Assembly: GCA_016789705.1 (NCBI GenBank)
Contig: JAEUQR010000108.1
Coordinates: forward strand, 1 to 36,316
DNA length: 36,316 nucleotides
Source of the DNA: Acidobacteriota bacterium
GTDB taxonomy: Bacteria > Acidobacteriota > Vicinamibacteria > Vicinamibacterales > UBA2999
Reading direction: 5' to 3'
In this document: in pieces, positions 23,652-31,245 of the stretch
Numbering within the stretch: the stretch's first letter is position 1
Layout: every line of letters begins with the position of its first letter
Notes under the pieces: generated by a model
The model's input: only the letters and a program-made list of their open reading frames with translations
What the model was told of the DNA's origin: nothing
Databases searched by the model: none
Position numbers and translations under genes: made by a program

Positions 23652-26264
23652 CTACTGTTTGAGCGCCGAGAGCGGCGCCAGCCGCGAGGCCGCGCGCGCC
23701 GGCAGCCACGAGGCGGCCACCGCCGTTCCGCCGAGCAGGACCGCGGCCGCCAGGTACGCGGGCGGATCGAGCGGCGCCACGCCGAACAGGAACCCCTCCA
23801 GCCACCGAACGGCGGCCGTGGAACCGCCCAGTCCGATCGTCAACCCGCCGATGACAAGACGCATCGCGCGCCGCAGGAACAGGCGTTCCACGTCGTCGCG
23901 GCCGGCCCCGAGGGCCATCCGGATGCCGATCTCGCGACGGCGCTGCATCACGACATAGGCCACGACGCCGTACAACCCGACGACACCGACGAGCGCCGTG
24001 CAGCCGGCGGCGAGGACCAGGATCGCCAGCGTGAACGCTCCCTGCGCCGTCGCCCTGTCGTAAACGGCCTGTAGCGACTCGACCCGCGCCACTGGCACCG
24101 TCGGGCTTTCGCTCCATACGGCCGTCTGCACGTCGCGCAGCAGGCTGCCGTCGTGCGGCCGCGCCGTCCGGAGCACGTAGACGAGCGTGCGTTCGACGGT
24201 GACCTGTCCGGCCGCCAGGTTCTCCTGCAGGAACGGCCAGTAGACGAGCGGCACCACGGGCCGTGTCGGACCGTCGTCGAGCTCGTCGCCCACGACGCCG
24301 ATGATCTCGCGCCAGGCGCCGGTTGGCGACGTCCTGACGCGTCGTCCCAGCGCGGCGGGTGTACCGCCGAATGTCTCCAGGGCCAGGCGCGCGCTCACGA
24401 TGGCGACGGGGCGCCGGTCATGCACGTCGCTCCACGTGAAGTCGCGGCCGGCCACGAGCCGATTGCCCATCGTGCGGAAGTAGCCGGGCGAGATCCACTT
24501 CATGCGTCGCACTGGCGGCATGGCGCCGTCGGCGACGGGCACACCCTCGATGAAGATCGGGTCGCGGCGGTTGGCGCCGCCCATCGGCACCGCAGATGTC
24601 TGGGCCACGGCCTGCACCCCGCTCACCCCTTGCAGGCGCCGGAGCATCGCATCGTGAACACGCGCGGTGGTCCCGGGATCGCGTTCGACGGCCTCCGGAA
24701 TCGTGAGGGTGACGGTCAGGACCTGCGCGGGCTGCTCGAAACCAGTGCGCACGTCGCGGATCGCCGCGAACGTGCGCACCATCAGCGCCGCCCCCACGAG
24801 CAGCACGAGCGCCACGGCGATCTGTGCGACGACCAGGCCATCCCGCAGCCGCTGGCCGTCGCGTCCACCGCTCGATCCTCTGGCCTGTGCCTTGAGGGCC
24901 GTGGCCAGGTGCAGCCGCGACCACTTGAGCACGGGCGCCAGGCCGAACAGCAGGCCGCAGGCGGCGGCGAGCGCCAGCGTGAAGAGCCCGACGGCAGGCG
25001 ACACAGCGACGCCGCCGAACACGGCGAGCCGCGCGACCGCAAATCCCCGCAGCGTCTGCAGCCCGAGCGCCGCAAGGCCCAGTCCTGCGGCCCCGGCGAG
25101 TGTCGAGAGCAGCACGGCTTCGCCGAGCATCTGACCGACGACACGCGTCGGCGAGGCCCCGAGGGCGAGCTGCACGGCGATCTCCTGCCGGCGCGACTCG
25201 CCGCGCACGAGGAACAGGCTCGCGACATTGGCGCACGCCACGAGCAGCAGCAGGCCGACGGCGCCCGAGAGCAGCCACAACATGGCCGACACATCGCCGG
25301 TCATCTCCTCCTGCAGGGGATGCACGTCCACCGCCAGGCGGAAGGCGTCGTACATCTCGCGCGTGAAGCCGGGCGGAATCGGAAATCGCGCCGGCATCGA
25401 GGGAATGAGCCGCGCGAGGTCTGCCGCGGCCGCCTCGAGTGAGACACCGGGCTTCAGTCGAGCCAGCCCGTGATACCGGAAGAGCCCGATGGCGGTCTCG
25501 GCGCGGTTCAGGCGCAGCGGCAGCACGAGTTCGGGACGATGGCCCAGGAGCTGAAAGCGCTCGGGCAGGACGCCAATCACCTCACGGCTGCGGCCGTCCA
25601 CCATGAGCGACGTGCCGACGGCGGCCGGATCGCCACCGAAGGCCCGACGCCAGTACGCGTGGCCGAGGAGCACGGTGTCACGGCTTCCCGGTGCGTCGTC
25701 TTCCACCGTGAAGCCGCGGCCAGGTGCCGGCACCGCGCCGAGCAGCGGCAGCGCGCCGTCGGTCACGGCGAGGGCCTCGAGCACCTCCGGCTCGCCGCGG
25801 CCGGAGACCGAGACCGGCGACGACGTCCACAGCCCGATGTCTTCGAGCCGGCTGGCCTCCTCGCGATACGTGAAGTACGTGAAGGCCGCCTGTGGAAGGG
25901 GTTCGGTCGTGAGGCCGGGCGCCACGTGCGACACGCCGACGAGCCGATCGGGCTCCGGGAACGGCAGCGGCGTGAGCAGCACGCCGTGGATGAGCGTGAA
26001 AATGAGGGCGTTGGCGCCAAGGGCCACGGCCAGGGTGACGAAGGCCGTGAGCGTGAACGCGGGGGTGGCAGCCAGGCGACGCGCGTGCTGGCGGACGGTT
26101 GCGGCGCCGTAGGCGAGCTGCATCAGCGTCGCGCCCCGCACGACGTCCACCGCCGAACGCCAGTCGGCCCCGGAATCCTCGATGAGGGCCGCCAGTTCCG
26201 CCTCGTAGCGCTCACGCCAGCGCCTCGGGTAGAGGCGGACGAGGCGCGCCATCCACCACTTCAT
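23652..26264 (-). CDS. ADOP-family ABC transporter permease (MacB-like)
   Basis: This 870-aa protein has an N-terminal helical part (residues 1-60, WRERYEAELAALIEDSG), then two MacB/FtsX-type permease halves, each with a periplasmic domain. Membrane segments include FTLTAFVTLAVALGANALIF, LLWLLSGAVGLLLLVACANV, LVVAQIAVALVLLVGAALMV and TLAILVLAAGCTALVGVVGL. Signature pieces are RRQEIAVQLALGASPTRVV and RRREIGIRMALGAG. These duplicated orphan permeases are especially common in Acidobacteria. No ATPase gene is adjacent, as usual for the family. ATG 26264 overlaps the PadR stop (ATGA), so it is controlled by PadR. Confidence 0.93.
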   Translation of the reverse strand: MKWWMARLVRLYPRRWRERYEAELAALIEDSGADWRSAVDVVRGATLMQLAYGAATVRQHARRLAATPAFTLTAFVTLAVALGANALIFTLIHGVLLTPLPFPEPDRLVGVSHVAPGLTTEPLPQAAFTYFTYREEASRLEDIGLWTSSPVSVSGRGEPEVLEALAVTDGALPLLGAVPAPGRGFTVEDDAPGSRDTVLLGHAYWRRAFGGDPAAVGTSLMVDGRSREVIGVLPERFQLLGHRPELVLPLRLNRAETAIGLFRYHGLARLKPGVSLEAAAADLARLIPSMPARFPIPPGFTREMYDAFRLAVDVHPLQEEMTGDVSAMLWLLSGAVGLLLLVACANVASLFLVRGESRRQEIAVQLALGASPTRVVGQMLGEAVLLSTLAGAAGLGLAALGLQTLRGFAVARLAVFGGVAVSPAVGLFTLALAAACGLLFGLAPVLKWSRLHLATALKAQARGSSGGRDGQRLRDGLVVAQIAVALVLLVGAALMVRTFAAIRDVRTGFEQPAQVLTVTLTIPEAVERDPGTTARVHDAMLRRLQGVSGVQAVAQTSAVPMGGANRRDPIFIEGVPVADGAMPPVRRMKWISPGYFRTMGNRLVAGRDFTWSDVHDRRPVAIVSARLALETFGGTPAALGRRVRTSPTGAWREIIGVVGDELDDGPTRPVVPLVYWPFLQENLAAGQVTVERTLVYVLRTARPHDGSLLRDVQTAVWSESPTVPVARVESLQAVYDRATAQGAFTLAILVLAAGCTALVGVVGLYGVVAYVVMQRRREIGIRMALGAGRDDVERLFLRRAMRLVIGGLTIGLGGSTAAVRWLEGFLFGVAPLDPPAYLAAAVLLGGTAVAASWLPARAASRLAPLSALKQ

Positions 26265-26548
26265 GCCTGCCTCAGCCGGCGGGTGCCGACGCGCACGACG
26301 GGCTCGAGCTTCTCGAGCTGCGCCTGCAGGTGGGCCTTGCCGGCGGCGGTGAGACGGTACGGCTGCCGGCGATCACCGGCCGCGAGCGCCTTGATGAATC
26401 CCCGCGATTCGAGCCGCGTGATGGCCCCGTAGAGGGTGCCGGGACCGAGCGAGAGGCCGGCGAACTCGCGGACGTCGGCCATGATGGCGTAGCCATGCTT
26501 GTCGCCGTCGGCGAGGCTGGCCAGAACGAGCAGGGTGGGATCGGTCAT
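26261..26548 (-). CDS. PadR-family regulator of the ADOP permease
   Basis: This 95-aa protein has the PadR winged helix: LLVLASLADGDKHGYAIMAD, LSLGPGTLYGAITRLESRGFI and RRQPYRLTAAGKAHLQAQL, with a short C-terminal dimer helix. Start ATG 26548; the reading from 26581 would cross the operator. Its stop overlaps the permease ATG. A long palindrome at 26552-26589 covers its promoter, indicating autoregulation. Confidence 0.92.
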   Translation of the reverse strand: MTDPTLLVLASLADGDKHGYAIMADVREFAGLSLGPGTLYGAITRLESRGFIKALAAGDRRQPYRLTAAGKAHLQAQLEKLEPVVRVGTRRLRQA

Positions 26549-26551
26549 GGC

Positions 26552-26589
26552 GGTATTACGTGTCGCGTAGTATCGCGGCATGTAATACC
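26552..26589. promoter_or_regulatory. PadR-type operator, long inverted repeat
   Basis: GGTATTAC (26552-26559) and GTAATACC (26582-26589) are perfect arms 22 nt apart, and GTG/CAT extend the match with one mismatch. The spacer contains TCGCG twice. It lies just upstream of padR and 67 bp before the divergent sulfatase gene. Confidence 0.55.
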
Positions 26590-26656
26590 AGTGTCAAGTG
26601 TGCCGTGGTCAGGGCGCGTGACGTTATGCTGAGTCGAGCCGCGGAGGAGCGGCGGC

Positions 26657-27997
26657 ATGATGGCGACACGCACGCAGACCATGGCCGCGGCCATGCTGGC
26701 CCTCGTGGCCGCGACCGGGCACGCGCAACAGTATCCGGGGCGCGAGCAGCTGCGCGCGCAATCGGCAGAGTTCCGCCGCGAGGTGATCCAGGTCGCACGC
26801 GGCGTCTACGTCGCGGTCGGCTATGCCGCGAGCAACGTCGTCCTCGTGCAGGGCACCGACGGGTCGATCATCGTGGACACGGCGACGGACCCCGTCGCTG
26901 CGCGCGCGATCGTCGACGCGTTCGGGCCGCGGCTGCGGCGTCCAGTGCGGGCCATCATCTACACCCACTCGCACCCCGACCACACCGGCGGCGCGCGCGT
27001 GTTCGCCGGCAACGACGCGCCCGACATCTACAGCCACGAACAGTTCCTGAAGAAACCACCGGACGTCGGGCGTGCCGGCCGCGAGGGCGGCGACCAGTTC
27101 GGCATGGCGCTGCCGGCCTCCCAGTTCATCAACGCCGGGGTGCAGGCGGAGTTCGGCCGCGTGGTGCCGCCAACGCGCGACGGCTACCTGCCCCCCACGC
27201 GGACCTTCGGTGGAGGCGAACTGTCGCTCACCGTGGCCGGTGTGCGCCTGCAGCTGCTGCACACACCCGGTGAAACGCCGGACACGATCGCGGTGTGGCT
27301 GCCCGAGACGCGCGTGCTGATGCCGGGCGACAACGCCTTCCGCGCGTTCCCCAACGTGGCGCCGATCCGCGGGTCGCGCCTGCGGAATCCCGACGCGTGG
27401 GTGTCGAGCCTCACTCGCGTGGTCGCGCTCGCGCCCGCGCACGTCGTGCCCGGGCACACACGTCCCGTGCTCGGGGCCGCGGCCGCCGGCGCCATGCTCA
27501 CCGCCTACCGCGATGGCCTGAAGTCGATCGTCGACCAGACGCTCGACGGCATGCGCAAGGGCGAGCGTCCGGACGAACTCGCGGCTCACGTCACGCTGCC
27601 CCCCGCGCTGGCCGGTAGTCCCTTCCTGCAGGAGTTCTACGGCGGCGTCGAGTGGACCGTGCGTGGCATCTACGCCGACTACGTGGGCTGGTTCGACGGC
27701 AACGCGACGAAGCTCTTCCCGCTGCCCGAGAAAGACCGGGCGACGCGTCTCGTCGCCCTCATCGGCGGCATCGACCGCGTCATCGCACACGGCCGTTCCG
27801 CGCTCGCCGCGAACGACGCGACGTGGGCGGCGGAGCTGGCCGACTACGTGCTCGTGAACGATCCGGCGCACGCCGGGGCGCGCCGCCTGAAGGCGGCCGC
27901 TCTGACCGAGCTGGCGGAGCGCCAGGTGAACGCAATCGCCCGCAACTACTACCTGACCACCGCGCAGTTCCTGCTCAAAGACCTGCCGCCGGAGTGA
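26657..27997 (+). CDS. secreted alkyl sulfatase (SdsA1/BDS1 class, metallo-beta-lactamase fold)
   Basis: This 446-aa protein has a signal peptide (AAAMLALVAATGHA) and a metallo-beta-lactamase core: THSHPDHTGG (HxHxDH, about residues 103-112), later LLHTPGETPD and GDNAFRAFPN, and a histidine in VVPGHTRPVLG. After the core come the class III sulfatase dimerisation region (FYGGVEWTVRGIYADYVGWFDGN) and helices (RLKAAALTELAERQ). It releases sulfate from alkyl esters such as dodecyl sulfate. ATG 26657 has GGAGGAG nearby. It lies divergent from padR; shared control is possible. Lacking the extra SCP2-like C-terminal domain, it is shorter than SdsA1 (about 650 aa). Confidence 0.9.
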   Translation: MMATRTQTMAAAMLALVAATGHAQQYPGREQLRAQSAEFRREVIQVARGVYVAVGYAASNVVLVQGTDGSIIVDTATDPVAARAIVDAFGPRLRRPVRAIIYTHSHPDHTGGARVFAGNDAPDIYSHEQFLKKPPDVGRAGREGGDQFGMALPASQFINAGVQAEFGRVVPPTRDGYLPPTRTFGGGELSLTVAGVRLQLLHTPGETPDTIAVWLPETRVLMPGDNAFRAFPNVAPIRGSRLRNPDAWVSSLTRVVALAPAHVVPGHTRPVLGAAAAGAMLTAYRDGLKSIVDQTLDGMRKGERPDELAAHVTLPPALAGSPFLQEFYGGVEWTVRGIYADYVGWFDGNATKLFPLPEKDRATRLVALIGGIDRVIAHGRSALAANDATWAAELADYVLVNDPAHAGARRLKAAALTELAERQVNAIARNYYLTTAQFLLKDLPPE

Positions 27998-28463
27998 CCT
28001 CGACCAGCCGGGCGAGCTGCCCGATCACGGTGCCCCAGCCGTCGTCGAACCCCAGTTGGGCGTGCTGCGCCTGATGGGCGTGATCGCGGTGCATGACGTG
28101 CGCGGTGTAATCCGTGCCCTCCGCATGCGGGGCCAGCGTGATGATCGCGGTCATGAAGGGTTGCGGCGCCGGCCGCCAGTCCGCCACGAGGGCGTTCGTG
28201 AAGACCAGTCGCTCGTGTTCGACGAGTTCGAGGTAACAGGCGTCGAGGTGCGGCACGAACGGCCCGCCGCCTTCGCTCATCTGCGTGGTCAGCGCGCCGC
28301 CGGGTCGCAGGTCCATGGTCACGACCCGGCACAGGGCGGGCGCCGGAATCCACCACTGCTCGAACTTCCTCGGGTCGGTCCAGGCCTGCCAGATGACGTC
28401 GGGCCGGGCGCGGATGACGCGTGAAATGCGGAGGTCGCGGGAGGGGTCGAAGGCCGGTGTCAT
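27975..28463 (-). CDS. SRPBCC (AHSA1-like) protein
   Basis: This 162-aa START-like fold has RDLRISRVIRARPDVIWQAW, WTDPRKFEQWW, FTNALVADWRP, MTAIITLAP and DGWGTVIGQLARLVE. Proteins like this are often coupled to ArsR-type regulators, and the partner here overlaps it by ATGA. Family members bind hydrophobic ligands or act as stress proteins; the ligand is unknown. Its end overlaps the sulfatase 3' end by 23 bp, tail-to-tail. Confidence 0.9.
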   Translation of the reverse strand: MTPAFDPSRDLRISRVIRARPDVIWQAWTDPRKFEQWWIPAPALCRVVTMDLRPGGALTTQMSEGGGPFVPHLDACYLELVEHERLVFTNALVADWRPAPQPFMTAIITLAPHAEGTDYTAHVMHRDHAHQAQHAQLGFDDGWGTVIGQLARLVEVTPAAGL

Positions 28464-28822
28464 GTCGTGGTCTTTCTTCGAGGTGAGGCCGGGGTCGAAC
28501 CGGCGACGAAGTGCTCGAGTCGGTTGGTGCGGGCGTCCCAGATGCCGTGCTGGACGTGCAGCCAGCGTTGCGCGCGTGTGAGCGTGTCGGGCCGGATGCG
28601 GCACGTGCGCACCCGGCCGTCCTTGTGGGTCACGATCCAGCCGGTGCTCTCGAGCAGGCGGACGTGCTTGAGGAATGACGGCAGCGCCATGTCGAACGGC
28701 CGGGCCAGGTCGGTCACGCTGGCCGGCCCGCGGCTCAACGTCGCGAGCACCGACCGTCGAGTCGCGTCTGAGAGCGCGTGGAAGATGCCGTCGAGTGGCT
28801 GGGATGTTTGTTCGTTAGCCAA
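28460..28822 (-). CDS. ArsR-family regulator paired with SRPBCC protein
   Basis: This 120-aa winged-helix protein (LDGIFHALSDATRRSVLATL, DLARPFDMALPSFLKHVRLL, TGWIVTHKDGRVRTCRI) lacks the arsenic CxC, so it is of the SdpR/COG0640 type partnered with AHSA1 proteins, not an arsenic sensor. TTG 28822 is the only good start, inside the operator TTAGCC-N4-GGCTAA, so the mRNA may be leaderless. ATGA links it to the SRPBCC gene. Confidence 0.9.
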   Translation of the reverse strand: MANEQTSQPLDGIFHALSDATRRSVLATLSRGPASVTDLARPFDMALPSFLKHVRLLESTGWIVTHKDGRVRTCRIRPDTLTRAQRWLHVQHGIWDARTNRLEHFVAGSTPASPRRKTTT

Positions 28823-28830
28823 TAGGCTAA
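28815..28830. promoter_or_regulatory. ArsR-type operator over the start codon
   Basis: TTAGCC-AATA-GGCTAA is a perfect 6-4-6 palindrome overlapping the TTG start of the regulator. Repressor binding here would block its own expression. Confidence 0.65.
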
Positions 28831-29019
28831 GTGTTGATCGGCGCGTCTCAGGATGTCAACGCGTCGCCGCACGCTGCGCCACGTACGGTCACCGCGTGCG
28901 TGTCGCGGTGATCGGCCTAGGAACGGTCGGCCACGCGCTGACGCGAACTGTGGTTCCATATGGTGGCCGCCGCTCGTGTCCGCCCGCGCGTGGCCGCTCA
29001 GACGTTGACGGAGAACCCA

Positions 29020-29523
29020 ATGAACCTCATGACCCCATTCGTGCAGGAACTGGCCGCGGAGGCCGCGACGACGCGCCGCGTGCTCGAACGTGTGCCGGAG
29101 GCGAGCCTGATATGGCGTCCGCACGAGAAGTCGATGTCCCTTGCCCAACTCGCGCTGCACGTGGCCACGTTGCCGCGCATGGTGTCGCAGTTCGTCGCCG
29201 GCGACACCCTCGACGTCGCGGTCGCGGCCGCGCCCTCGCCCACGATTGCCACCCACGACGCCTTGATGGCCGCATTCGACGCGAGCATCAGCCACGCGCA
29301 GGAGTATCTCGCCTCGGTGTCCGACGCGCGGGCGATGGAGACGTGGACGCTCTTCCGTGGCGAGACGGTGCTGATGGCGGCGCCCCGGGCGGGCGTGCTC
29401 CGGTCGCTGCTGTTCAACCACTGGTATCACCATCGAGGCCAGCTCGTCGTCTACCTCCGGTTGCTCAACGTGCCGGTGCCATCGGTGTACGGCCCGACGG
29501 CCGACGAGAACCCGTTCGCGTAG
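29020..29523 (+). CDS. DinB-family protein, first copy
   Basis: This 167-aa four-helix bundle (FVQELAAEAATTRRVLERVPE, MSLAQLALHVATLPRMV) ends with the HHRGQL motif in NHWYHHRGQLVVYLRLLNVP. DinB proteins use three His as a metal triad; His at about 50 and the HHR pair fit. They include thiol transferases (BshB2, mycothiol-dependent enzymes) and uncharacterised members. It has GGAGAA before ATG 29020 and is 24 nt from the amine oxidase. Confidence 0.9.
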   Translation: MNLMTPFVQELAAEAATTRRVLERVPEASLIWRPHEKSMSLAQLALHVATLPRMVSQFVAGDTLDVAVAAAPSPTIATHDALMAAFDASISHAQEYLASVSDARAMETWTLFRGETVLMAAPRAGVLRSLLFNHWYHHRGQLVVYLRLLNVPVPSVYGPTADENPFA

Positions 29524-29547
29524 GACCACGGCGGCCGGAGTATCAGC

Positions 29548-30663
29548 ATGGAGACGCGCGTTCTTATCGTCGGCGGCGGCCTGGCGGGCCTCGTCACCGC
29601 CCGGCTGCTGCATCGTGCCGGCCTCGCTATCGAATTGCGCGAGGCCCGTCCACGTCTCGGTGGCCGCATTCTCACGGCCGACGCGTCGGGCGCGCCCTCG
29701 GCTGACGGCTTCGACCTCGGGCCGTCCTGGTTCTGGCCGCGTATGCAGCCGGCGATGGCCGCGCTTGTCGCCGAGCTGCAGCTCGACGTCTTTCCGCAGC
29801 ACAGCGAGGGCGACGTCGTGTTCCAGCGCATGTCGCGTGAGTCGGTGCAGCGCTACGGAGGGGCCAGGCAGGAGCCGGAGTCCATGCGGATCGCCGGCGG
29901 CACGGGCGCGCTCGTCACGGCACTCGCCCGGGCGCTGCCCGCGGCGTGCGTGCGGCTGGAGGCGACGCTGACCCACCTCACGTTGCAGGAAGACGGCGTC
30001 GAGGCGCGATTCACGCAGGCGCGCAGTGGCCACGAGGTCGTGCGCGCGTCGCACGTCGTGCTCGCCCTGCCGCCCCGCCTGCTGGCCGCCCGGGTATCGT
30101 TCTCGCCAGCGCTCGACGCATCCACGGCCGCTCGCTGGCAGCGGACGCCCACGTGGATGGCACCCCACGCCAAAGTCTTCGCGCTCTACGAACGCGCGTT
30201 CTGGCGCGAGGCGGGCCTGTCGGGCACCGCACAGAGCATGGTCGGTCCGCTCGCCGAAATCCACGATGCGACGACGGCGTCGGGACAGCCGGCGCTCTTC
30301 GGGTTCGTGGGCATGTCTGCCGCGCAGCGCCAGGCGATCGGGCGGCATGACATCGTGGCGGCATCGGTTCGCCAACTGGTCACGCTGTTCGGACCCGACG
30401 CCGCCGAACCGCGGGCCACGTTGTATCAGGACTGGGCCGCCGATCCGCTGACGTCCACCGAAGCGGACTGGACCGATGGCGCGCACCCCGTCGCTGCCGG
30501 GCGCGACTGGGTGAGTGGTGCGTGGCGGGGCCGGGTCACGCTCGCCGGCAGCGAAACCAGTCCCGCCGAGCCGGGGTATCTCGCGGGGGCCGTGCAGGCG
30601 GCAGAATGCGCCGCACGTGAGGTGCTCGATCTCATCCGTGGCGACGCCCGAATGCGTCCGTGA
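29548..30663 (+). CDS. FAD-dependent amine oxidase/protoporphyrinogen-oxidase-like
   Basis: This 371-aa flavoprotein has the FAD-binding N-terminus RVLIVGGGLAGLVTARLLH with ELREARPRLGGRI, DLGPSWFWPRM, the adenine-site AGGTGALVTALARAL and the C-terminal GRVTLAGSETSPAEPGYLAGAV that contacts flavin. It belongs to the monoamine-oxidase fold. The substrate is unknown. It is flanked on both sides by DinB-family genes and coupled to the second by GTGA. Confidence 0.9.
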   Translation: METRVLIVGGGLAGLVTARLLHRAGLAIELREARPRLGGRILTADASGAPSADGFDLGPSWFWPRMQPAMAALVAELQLDVFPQHSEGDVVFQRMSRESVQRYGGARQEPESMRIAGGTGALVTALARALPAACVRLEATLTHLTLQEDGVEARFTQARSGHEVVRASHVVLALPPRLLAARVSFSPALDASTAARWQRTPTWMAPHAKVFALYERAFWREAGLSGTAQSMVGPLAEIHDATTASGQPALFGFVGMSAAQRQAIGRHDIVAASVRQLVTLFGPDAAEPRATLYQDWAADPLTSTEADWTDGAHPVAAGRDWVSGAWRGRVTLAGSETSPAEPGYLAGAVQAAECAAREVLDLIRGDARMRP

Positions 30664-31199
30664 GTCTCGCCTCGAAGGTGGATACGATGGGCCGTATGCA
30701 CCGCACGCCCTGGTTCACGCGCGAGTTCGTTCCCATCACCGACAACGGCCGGTTGCCCGGCATTCTCGAGCGGCTCGACGGCACGCTGCCGCGGTTGCGC
30801 GCGCTGCTCGACGGCGGGGCGGCACCCGTCACGCCGGCTCAGGGCTGGACGGCGGCGCAGGAAGTGGGGCACCTCATCGACCTCGAGCCGCTCTGGCTGC
30901 AGCGCGTGCGTGACATCCAGGCGGGGCGCACCGACCTGGCCGTGGCCGATCTGTCGAATCGTGCGACCCACGAGGGTAACCACGACCAGTGGCCACTGTC
31001 CGTGCTCGCGGAACGATTCGGTGAGCGGCGGGCGACCCTCGTGCAGGCGCTGCGCACGCTCGGAGACGGCGACCTCGAACGGTCCGCGAAGCACCCCAGG
31101 CTCGGCACGCCCATGCGCATCGTGGACCTGGCGTACTTCGTCGCCGAACACGACGACCATCACCTGGCGCGGCTTCGAACGCTGTTGCGCCGCCACTGA
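30660..31199 (+). CDS. DinB-family protein, second copy
   Basis: This 179-aa protein (GTG 30660; ATG 30687 or 30696 possible) has AAQEVGHLIDLEPLWLQRVRD, SNRATHEGNHDQWPLS and the metal motif DDHHLARLRTLL. It belongs to the DinB/YfiT-like superfamily. Its GTGA overlap with the amine oxidase suggests the three genes 29020-31199 work together. It ends 11 nt before a strong hairpin. Confidence 0.88.
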   Translation: MSLASKVDTMGRMHRTPWFTREFVPITDNGRLPGILERLDGTLPRLRALLDGGAAPVTPAQGWTAAQEVGHLIDLEPLWLQRVRDIQAGRTDLAVADLSNRATHEGNHDQWPLSVLAERFGERRATLVQALRTLGDGDLERSAKHPRLGTPMRIVDLAYFVAEHDDHHLARLRTLLRRH

Positions 31200-31210
31200 G
31201 CGCGCGAGAC

Positions 31211-31238
31211 ACGGGCCCGGCCAGACAGCCGGGCCCGT
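31211..31238. terminator. bidirectional terminator hairpin
   Basis: ACGGGCCCGG and CCGGGCCCGT are perfect 10-bp arms with an 8-nt loop, between the converging DinB and MtrB-like genes. No T-run is visible. Confidence 0.7.
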
Positions 31239-31245
31239 TGTGATG

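Noticed and set aside
28460..28822. Second arsenic-sensing ArsR
   Set aside because: No CxC or other Cys pair; the partner is an SRPBCC protein, as in non-metal ArsR pairs.
28735..30486. A 583-codon minus-strand frame across the DinB and amine oxidase genes
   Set aside because: It crosses two well-supported genes in antisense and has no motif.
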